Source: Clostridiales bacterium
GTDB lineage: Bacteria > Bacillota > Clostridia > Christensenellales > Aristaeellaceae
DNA: 5,439 nucleotides
Assembly: GCA_004556395.1 (NCBI GenBank)
Contig: SFHK01000111.1
Span: 1-5,439, forward strand
Direction of reading: 5' to 3'
Below the pieces are notes generated by a model. That model ran no database searches, had not been told where the DNA came from, and worked only from the letters and a program-made list of their open reading frames with translations. Below, piece by piece: positions 1 through 3,041 of this stretch (the first letter of the stretch is position 1; each line of letters begins with the position of its first letter). A program made the position numbers and the translations under genes.

Positions 1-26
1 AAAAAATCGGCGGTTGACAACCGCCG
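1..26 (-). terminator. Intrinsic terminator of the toxin mRNA
   Basis: Read on the minus strand, a near-perfect palindrome (CGGCGGTT, loop GTC, AACCGCCG at 26 to 8) is followed by ATTTTTT (7 to 1). This is a textbook rho-independent terminator about 110 nt beyond the toxin stop codon. The palindrome also contains the TTGACA box (14-19) of the opposing antisense promoter, so one short sequence serves both RNAs. Transcription of the antisense RNA and termination of the toxin RNA may therefore affect each other; that last point is inference. Confidence 0.85.
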
Positions 27-42
27 GCGGCGATGCTATAAT
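14..42 (+). promoter_or_regulatory. Consensus sigma-A promoter of the antisense RNA
   Basis: TTGACA (14-19) and TATAAT (37-42) are both perfect consensus hexamers separated by 17 bp. The predicted transcription start is about 49-50. No credible coding gene follows on the plus strand, so the promoter most likely drives the small RNA at 49-136. It is stronger on paper than the toxin promoter (TTGACA, 17 bp, TAGAAT), as expected when an unstable antitoxin RNA must be in excess. Confidence 0.85.
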
Positions 43-48
43 AACGAC

Positions 49-136
49 AGGAAGGGATGACGCTTTTGGAACGGCTCTCCCCTCTGATGAGTGGCTAGCC
101 GCCTACCAATTCGCGTTGGATGGCGGCTTGTGTTTT
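49..136 (+). ncRNA. Predicted cis-antisense antitoxin RNA (type I)
   Basis: The RNA is bounded by a perfect promoter upstream and a hairpin/U-tract downstream, giving about 88 nt. It is complementary to the 3' untranslated region of the toxin mRNA and just reaches the toxin stop codon (135-137). In known Gram-positive systems such as txpA/RatA and bsrG/SR4, a convergent RNA pairs with the 3' part of the toxin message and triggers RNase III decay or blocks translation. The layout here matches that plan. A 13-codon ATG frame (57-98) exists but lacks a usable ribosome binding site distance. Boundaries are predictions from sequence; expression is not shown. Confidence 0.75.
97..136 (+). terminator. 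Terminator of the antisense RNA
   Basis: A hairpin pairs AGCCGCC (97-103) with GGCGGCT (122-128). Inside it are a 2x2 internal loop (TA/AT), a second 4-bp stem CCAA/TTGG, and the loop TTCGCG (110-115). TTGTGTTTT follows (128-136). The reverse direction has no U-run, so the hairpin terminates only the plus-strand RNA. The same sequence in the toxin mRNA would form a complementary hairpin, giving a possible loop-loop contact site for antisense pairing (inference). Confidence 0.7.
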
Positions 137-230
137 ACTTCTTGTCTTTGCCGTCGCGTCCGATCTGGATCGCGGCCAGCACAAGAGAGATAATCATGAT
201 GACTAAGTAAAGTCTTTCAAAGTCAGACAT
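135..230 (-). CDS. Small hydrophobic membrane peptide, putative type I (holin-like) toxin
   Basis: This gene encodes 31 residues starting MSDFERLYLV and ending GRDGKDKK. An acidic N-terminus is followed by one predicted transmembrane helix (about residues 7-23, rich in Leu, Ile, Val and Met, no charges) and a charged, Lys-rich tail. Size and layout match the Gram-positive putative holin-like/TxpA-type toxins, which insert in the cytoplasmic membrane and depolarise it when overproduced. The ATG is preceded by AAGGAGGTGA at ideal spacing. It has its own promoter, a long leader, its own terminator and a convergent antisense RNA, the usual architecture of a type I toxin-antitoxin locus. Family membership is from recognition of pattern, not alignment. 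Alternatives are a phage-derived holin-like remnant or a small regulatory membrane peptide. Confidence 0.8.
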   Translation of the reverse strand: MSDFERLYLVIMIISLVLAAIQIGRDGKDKK

Positions 231-234
231 GATC

Positions 235-244
235 TCACCTCCTT
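235..244 (-). promoter_or_regulatory. Full-length consensus ribosome binding site of the toxin
   Basis: The minus strand reads AAGGAGGTGA, ten contiguous bases complementary to the 16S rRNA 3' end, four bases before the ATG. An unusually strong site on a toxic peptide implies that access to it is controlled. A matching masking sequence lies upstream at 335-344. Confidence 0.9.
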
Positions 245-252
245 CGCTTTTG

Positions 253-357
253 TTAAAGGGTAAGAATCTCAGAGACTCTTACGTTTCCGATTCGCATCGA
301 AAACCGTGGACGGCAATCGTCCGCGCCCGACGTCAGAGGTGAAAAGCCAAGCGCCAT
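253..357 (-). CDS. Possible leader ORF upstream of the toxin (34 codons)
   Basis: An ATG (357-355) preceded by the purine-rich GGAAGGAAGAAG opens a 34-residue frame beginning MALGFSPLTS and ending VSEILTL. The TAA lies 22 bases before the toxin ATG. The product resembles no family I recognise: mixed polarity, one Cys, no transmembrane segment. The ATG lies about 30 nt inside the predicted toxin mRNA. The frame runs through the ribosome-binding-site masking sequence (335-344) and the 260-282 hairpin, so its translation could open the toxin start by coupling, comparable in principle to mok/hok. It could equally be a chance frame in an untranslated leader; the open frame continues upstream past the promoter. 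Confidence 0.3.
   Translation of the reverse strand: MALGFSPLTSGADDCRPRFSMRIGNVRVSEILTL
260..282 (-). repeat. Stable hairpin in the toxin leader
   Basis: GTAAGAGTC and GATTCTTAC (minus strand) can form a 9-bp stem (one G-U pair) around the loop TCTGA. It lies 16 bases upstream of the ribosome binding site and between that site and its potential masking sequence, so it could bring the two together. It contains no U-tract and does not look like a terminator. Confidence 0.6.
335..344 (-). promoter_or_regulatory. Potential ribosome-binding-site masking sequence in the toxin leader
   Basis: The leader sequence UUUCACCUCU (344 to 335) can form ten contiguous pairs, two of them G-U, with GGAGGUGAGA (242 to 233), which covers the toxin ribosome binding site. 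Such internal anti-Shine-Dalgarno elements keep the full-length messages of several type I toxins inactive. Pairing is read directly from sequence; that it forms in the RNA is inference. Confidence 0.5.
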
Positions 358-364
358 CTTCTTC

Positions 365-388
365 CTTCCTGCCGGAAGCAAGTGCTTC
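365..388 (-). repeat. Two mutually exclusive hairpins at the toxin mRNA 5' end
   Basis: On the minus strand GAAGC/GCTTC (388-384 with 379-375, loop ACTT) would fold the first bases of the message. CTTCC/GGAAG (378-374 with 369-365, loop GGCA) shares the CTTC arm, so only one can form at a time. The predicted start is about 387-388, so the first hairpin would protect the extreme 5' end; the second would occlude the purine-rich site of the leader ORF. Confidence 0.4.
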
Positions 389-394
389 GCGATG

Positions 395-423
395 ATTCTA
401 TCATGTCTGGAAAGTTTTGTCAA
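395..423 (-). promoter_or_regulatory. Sigma-A promoter of the toxin mRNA
   Basis: The minus strand has TTGACA (423-418), a 17-bp spacer and TAGAAT (400-395), one base off consensus. The predicted start is about 387-388, giving a leader of about 157 nt and an mRNA of about 385 nt ending at the terminator at 1-26. The -35 box starts 30 bp after the stop codon of the upstream Nudix gene. Confidence 0.8.
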
Positions 424-453
424 ACAGTTTGTAAATGGAAGCATCTCCGCCTG

Positions 454-930
454 TCAACGCCCGATTTCCAGCGCCTCCCCCTCTAAGCTCGCGCCGACGA
501 GGGCATCGCCGTGATAGCGCAGCTCCAGGTGGAAAAACGGCCGCCCCTCGGCGAGCAGGCGCAGGAATATGCGGTCGCCCTCCCATGTGGGCAGGGACGC
601 GACGTCCGATTGCGGCACCCATTCCAGCACGCCCTCGTCGCAGTCGTGCATTTCGCCCTGAAAGTCGTCGCAGGTGAATAAATGCATCTCCTCGTGCGGC
701 GCGGTGTCGGAGATAAATGTTACAATTCCGCGATAATTTATACAGCCCATGACATATCCGGTTTCCTCGGTAACCTCGCGCCGGGCGCAGACCTCGGCGG
801 TTTCGCCGGGCTCAAACCGGCCGCCCACGCCGATCCACTTGTCGTGATTCACGTCGTTTTTCTTGCGAACGCGGTGCAGCATCAGGTCTTTTCCGGCCTT
901 TTCAAGGTAAATCAGCGTCGATTTCAGCAT
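454..930 (-). CDS. Nudix hydrolase (MutT-like, candidate 8-oxo-dGTP diphosphatase)
   Basis: The gene encodes 158 residues. A complete Nudix box (G-x5-E-x7-REU-x-EE-x-GU) spans residues 37-59. It has Gly37, Glu43, the Arg51-Glu52 pair and the metal-binding Glu55-Glu56, then Gly58-Tyr59. Enzymes of this family hydrolyse nucleoside diphosphates linked to another moiety, with Mg2+ or Mn2+, in the cytoplasm. The N-terminal strand, then KWIGVGGRFEPGE, then a C-terminal region with EWVP, resembles Gram-positive MutT/8-oxo-dGTP pyrophosphatase-like members. Substrate cannot be told from the box alone. The ATG at 930 is chosen because GGAGGG (942-937) sits six bases before it, and the alternative upstream start at 960 lies upstream of the -10 box. 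The gene is co-directional with the toxin module, with no terminator seen between them. Confidence 0.92.
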   Translation of the reverse strand: MLKSTLIYLEKAGKDLMLHRVRKKNDVNHDKWIGVGGRFEPGETAEVCARREVTEETGYVMGCINYRGIVTFISDTAPHEEMHLFTCDDFQGEMHDCDEGVLEWVPQSDVASLPTWEGDRIFLRLLAEGRPFFHLELRYHGDALVGASLEGEALEIGR

Positions 931-950
931 ATTATTCCCTCCATATCCGT

Positions 951-979
951 ATTGTAGCACCGCCGCCCGGCGCTGTCAA
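951..979 (-). promoter_or_regulatory. Sigma-A promoter of the Nudix gene
   Basis: The minus strand has TTGACA (979-974), a 17-bp G+C-rich spacer and TACAAT (956-951). The predicted start is about 944, leaving only about 14 nt before the ATG, just enough for the GGAGGG ribosome binding site (942-937). A/T-rich sequence including the palindrome TTTTTGCAAAAA (1002-1013) lies upstream of the -35 box and could act as an UP-type element (inference). Confidence 0.8.
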
Positions 980-1042
980 TGTGTCATGGAAAGATGTGGA
1001 TTTTTTGCAAAAACTGTACAGAATTCGGAACAAATACCCCCG

Positions 1043-1062
1043 ATGTAACCGTAATGTAACCG
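1043..1062 (+). promoter_or_regulatory. Direct repeat ATGTAACCG x2, 11-bp period
   Basis: ATGTAACCG occurs at 1043-1051 and again at 1054-1062, one helical turn apart. Direct repeats of 6-7 bp with 11-bp period are the usual binding sites of OmpR/PhoB-family response regulators. A second pair occurs at 1303-1322. The regulator is not in the window and the assignment is inference. Confidence 0.4.
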
Positions 1063-1302
1063 TGCGCCGCGCATCCGACCTCCTCGAAAAAACGCAAAAA
1101 ACGGCCGAAAACTGGCAGTCTGGCAGCCGAAATGGGAGCTTTTTCTCGGCTTGTGAATCCTTCAAATCCGAAGAAAATACACACTTCTGCAATCTTTCTG
1201 CATAATTGAAACAAATGGCCATATTAAAGGTTTTCTCGAAATACTTTTGCAATGTTTTTAATGCGAGTGTTAAATTTTGGGAGACCGCCTGTTGAAGCCC
1301 AA

Positions 1303-1322
1303 ATGTAACCGCCTGTGTAACC
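1303..1322 (+). promoter_or_regulatory. Direct repeat TGTAACC x2 over the -35 region
   Basis: TGTAACC occurs at 1304-1310 and 1316-1322 (12-bp period), matching the pair at 1043-1062. It covers the place where a -35 box would sit for the TAAAAT at 1332-1337, where the actual hexamer (CCGCCT at 17-bp spacing) is far from consensus. This arrangement is typical of promoters that need an activator bound at the -35 position. Confidence 0.4.
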
Positions 1323-1331
1323 CCATTGCGG

Positions 1332-1337
1332 TAAAAT
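1332..1337 (+). promoter_or_regulatory. Candidate -10 box of the secreted-protein operon
   Basis: TAAAAT matches five of six consensus -10 bases, with a predicted start about 1344 and a leader of about 44 nt. No good -35 hexamer is found 16-18 bp upstream. The leader contains a small hairpin AAGTC/GACTT (1357-1361 and 1366-1370) just before the ribosome binding site GGAGGA (1375-1380). Confidence 0.4.
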
Positions 1338-1387
1338 ACTTCCAAACAATAAGGATAAGTCCGCAGACTTTGGGGGAGGAACAGAAA

Positions 1388-2185
1388 ATGAAAAAATGGT
1401 TGTCGATGCTCATGGCACTGGTAATGGTTCTCAGCATGGCTTCCGTGGCGCTGGCCGAGGAAGCGACCCCGGCGGAAACGCCCGTGAAGACCGAAGAGCC
1501 CGCGAAGGCCGAAGAGCCCGCGAAGGCCGAAGAGCCCGCGAAGGCCGAAGAGCCCGCGAAGGCCGAAGAGCCCGCGAAGGCCGAAGAGCCCGCGAAGACC
1601 GAAGAGCCCGCGAAGGCCGAAGAGCCCGCGAAGGCCGAAGAGCCCGTGAAGACCGAAGAGCCCGCGAAGGCCGAAGAGCCCGCGAAGACCGAAGAGCCCG
1701 CGAAGACCGAAGAGCCCGTGAAGACCGAAGAGCCCGCGAAGGCCGAAGAGCCCGCGAAGGCCGAAGAACCCGCGAAGGAAGAAGAGCCTGCGAAGGAAGA
1801 AGCCCCTGCGCACGAGGAAGCCACCGCCGCGGAAGCGCCTGTTAATAAGGAAGAAACTCCGGCGGAAGCCCCCGATCCCGAGGCCGTTCTGCTCTCTGAG
1901 ATTCAGGACGCGCTGAACCCCGACCGTTCCATCCAGCTGTTCGCCCGCTGGGACGGCGACGAGCTGTTCCTCGGCGACGAGGTTCGCCTGAAGGTGGAGC
2001 TGAAGGGCTATGACGACGTAACCTACACCCTCGAGTGGCAGTACAACGTCAACCCCTCCGACCCTACTAACGAATGGAATACCTACGCCAGCGGCAGCGC
2101 GAAGGTCATCACCTTCACGCTGGACGAAACCAACTGCGAGTACTACTGGCGCGTGCTGGTGCACATCACCGGCGTAAAGCGCTGA
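1388..2185 (+). CDS. Secreted protein with Glu/Pro/Lys hexapeptide stalk and C-terminal Ig-like domain
   Basis: The gene encodes 265 residues. Residues 1-23 are a signal peptide (two Lys, a hydrophobic core with LMALVMVLSM, cleavage after Ala-Leu-Ala). Residues 33-140 are 18 tandem copies of (A/V)K(A/T/E)EEP, a highly charged, Pro-spaced stretch likely to be extended or weakly helical. Residues 141-180 are Glu/Ala/Pro-rich linker. Residues about 181-263 form a compact domain with the pattern LGDEVRLKVELKGYDD, YTLEWQ and EYYWRV, like bacterial Ig-like beta-sandwiches with core Trp217 and Tyr253/Trp254. A single Cys250 is unpaired. No LPXTG motif or membrane anchor is visible, so it is probably released or held non-covalently. 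The ATG at 1388 is chosen for GGAGGA seven bases upstream and the signal peptide. The function is unknown; it is probably co-transcribed with the next gene. Confidence 0.88.
   Translation: MKKWLSMLMALVMVLSMASVALAEEATPAETPVKTEEPAKAEEPAKAEEPAKAEEPAKAEEPAKAEEPAKTEEPAKAEEPAKAEEPVKTEEPAKAEEPAKTEEPAKTEEPVKTEEPAKAEEPAKAEEPAKEEEPAKEEAPAHEEATAAEAPVNKEETPAEAPDPEAVLLSEIQDALNPDRSIQLFARWDGDELFLGDEVRLKVELKGYDDVTYTLEWQYNVNPSDPTNEWNTYASGSAKVITFTLDETNCEYYWRVLVHITGVKR
1484..1807 (+). repeat. 18-bp coding tandem repeat, 18 units
   Basis: The unit is GCGAAGGCCGAAGAGCCC, in register with codons (Ala-Lys-Ala-Glu-Glu-Pro). Units 2-6 are identical; units 1, 10 and 14 share the variant GTGAAGACC (Val-Lys-Thr); units 7, 12 and 13 carry Thr only; units 17-18 carry Glu at the third position. 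The shared variants suggest duplication of blocks as well as single units. The length is a multiple of three, so copy-number change keeps the frame. Confidence 0.97.
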
Positions 2186-2243
2186 TTCCCCTCTGCGAGA
2201 AAATAGACCGACCGCTTCAAACACGGATTGGAGGAAATAAATC

Positions 2244-2807
2244 ATGAAGAGCTCCGCGAAAATCCTGTCCCTCGTTCTGACGCTCGCGCTGGCGCTGGCC
2301 GTGTTCGCGCCCGCCGCCATGGCAAAGACCTACGTCACCGAGAAGAGCAACAACTTCCACTTCACTGGCGTGAAGCGCCGCGAGGCCGCCCTCGCCGAGG
2401 AAGCGACCGCCGGGGAAATCGTCGTTGAAGAGGCCGCCGCCGAGGAACCGGCCCAGCCCGAGACGAACGAGCTTCCCGCGAACGCCCGCCTGATGGCGAT
2501 CATTGAAGACGAGCTGAGCGCCGAGCGCTCGATTTCCACCTACGCCGTATACGACGGCGACACGCTCACCTTCGGCGACACGGTCACCCTCATCGCCGTG
2601 CTGAACGGCTATGACAGCCTCGCCTACGATCTCAAGTGGCAGTCCAGCCCGGACAACAAGGCGTGGACGGACGTGGCCGGTGAAACCGCCGCCTCCTACA
2701 CCTTCACCATCACCGAAGAGAACTACACGAACTACTGGCGCGTGGCCGTCACCATCACCGGCGTGGTCGTGCCGGACGACGTGGTCGCCGCCGCCAACGC
2801 ACAGTAA
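2244..2807 (+). CDS. Small secreted Ig-like-domain protein, paralogue of the upstream product
   Basis: The gene encodes 187 residues. Residues 1-27 are a signal peptide (Lys, long Leu/Ala core, cleavage after Ala-Met-Ala). Residues 28-80 are a Glu/Ala-rich linker without the hexapeptide stalk. Residues about 94-173 match the C-terminal domain of the upstream protein: SIS..A.YDGDTL.FGD.V, then LNGYDSLAYDLKWQ, a WTDV turn, a YTFTITEEN strand and NYWRVAVTITGV. The domain looks like a bacterial Ig-like beta-sandwich. The ATG follows GGAGGA (2230-2235) by eight bases. The gap to the upstream gene is 58 bp with no promoter or terminator seen, so the two are probably one operon. Residues 39-55 repeat pieces of the upstream protein (TGVKR and ALAEEAT), pointing to past recombination between paralogues. 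The function is unknown; no wall anchor is visible. Confidence 0.88.
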   Translation: MKSSAKILSLVLTLALALAVFAPAAMAKTYVTEKSNNFHFTGVKRREAALAEEATAGEIVVEEAAAEEPAQPETNELPANARLMAIIEDELSAERSISTYAVYDGDTLTFGDTVTLIAVLNGYDSLAYDLKWQSSPDNKAWTDVAGETAASYTFTITEENYTNYWRVAVTITGVVVPDDVVAAANAQ

Positions 2808-2865
2808 AGGCTCCACCGCACAATTCGGCGGCGCGTCGGGCGAAGTCTTTTCCGCCATCTGCGGC

Positions 2866-2911
2866 ATGCAAATTTCTCGATTTACCTCCAGTAAACCTTC
2901 GAAATTTGCAT
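2866..2911. repeat. Large two-tier inverted repeat between operons
   Basis: ATGCAAATTTC (2866-2876) and GAAATTTGCAT (2901-2911) are perfect 11-bp inverted repeats. Inside them TTTAC (2881-2885) and GTAAA (2891-2895) form a second stem around CTCCA. The stems are A/T-rich and no U-tract follows on either strand, so it is not a normal terminator. It sits about 30 bp before the -35 box of the adhesin gene and 58 bp after the Ig-like operon. It could be an operator, a 3'-end stabilising hairpin or a small mobile-element footprint. Confidence 0.6.
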
Positions 2912-2941
2912 TACAAATAAGCTCGAGCCCCCAAAAAGGTC

Positions 2942-2970
2942 TCGACTTTTTCGCGAAATTGTGTTATAAT
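2942..2970 (+). promoter_or_regulatory. Extended -10 promoter of the adhesin-like gene
   Basis: TGTTATAAT (2962-2970) is a perfect extended -10 (TG, one base, TATAAT). TCGACT (2942-2947) 17 bp upstream matches four of six -35 bases. The predicted start is about 2977, giving a leader of about 65 nt. Independent promotion suggests that this gene is not simply the third gene of the preceding operon. Confidence 0.75.
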
Positions 2971-2986
2971 TTCACCAGTAATTTCC

Positions 2987-3004
2987 ATCGGCCATCGCGC
3001 CGAT
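2987..3004 (+). repeat. Short hairpin in the leader of the adhesin-like gene
   Basis: ATCGGC (2987-2992) and GCCGAT (2999-3004) pair around CATCGC, about 10 nt into the predicted transcript and 24 bases before the GGAGG ribosome binding site (3028-3032). It may stabilise the 5' end; no riboswitch class is recognised. Confidence 0.4.
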
Positions 3005-3041
3005 CACCTCAGCAAGTAGTTCAAAGGGGAGGAAATCTTCT

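Larger units (their letters stand above)
981..1387. other. Divergent intergenic region without a gene
   Basis: This stretch of about 400 bp separates the Nudix promoter from the secreted-protein gene. Short frames on both strands lack ribosome binding sites or recognisable products. Visible elements are the palindrome TTTTTGCAAAAA (1002-1013), two pairs of TGTAACC direct repeats (1043-1062 and 1303-1322), and a short tandem CTGGCAG (1112-1118 and 1120-1126). There is also an inverted repeat AGCCGA/TCGGCT (1125-1130 and 1146-1151) without a U-tract, and A/T-rich sequence at about 1155-1275. It may hold a long regulated promoter region for the plus-strand gene. Confidence 0.6.

Noticed and set aside
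84..90. CTGATGA, identical to the hammerhead ribozyme core motif
   Set aside because: The partner GAAA and a cleavage site next to closing helices are missing; the helix after it would have a two-base loop.
57..98. 13-codon ATG frame within the antisense RNA
   Set aside because: The purine run GGAAGGG abuts the ATG with no spacing, the peptide is not recognisable, and the promoter-hairpin-terminator layout fits a non-coding RNA.
430..457. Second possible minus-strand promoter (TTGACA at 457-452 overlapping the Nudix stop)
   Set aside because: The best -10 at acceptable spacing (TACAAA at 18 bp) is only a four-of-six match, and a far better promoter lies at 395-423.
931..960. Upstream ATG adding ten residues to the Nudix protein
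   Set aside because: It lies upstream of the -10 box, and the start at 930 has a well-placed GGAGGG.
1277..1387. TTG start giving a 302-residue form of the stalk protein
   Set aside because: It lies upstream of the predicted promoter, has no ribosome binding site, and would bury the signal peptide.
1484..1807. Tandem array as a CRISPR
   Set aside because: There are no spacers; the units are contiguous and codon-phased.
932..2320. Long minus-strand frames with GLRGLF or FAGSS repeats, and a plus-strand frame rich in Arg (1396-1845)
   Set aside because: They are shadows created by the stop-free 18-bp repeat of the secreted-protein gene, which alone has a ribosome binding site and signal peptide.
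2866..2911. Inverted repeat as an intrinsic terminator of the Ig-like operon
   Set aside because: The sequence after the stem (TTACAAATAAG) is not a U-tract, and the loop is large.
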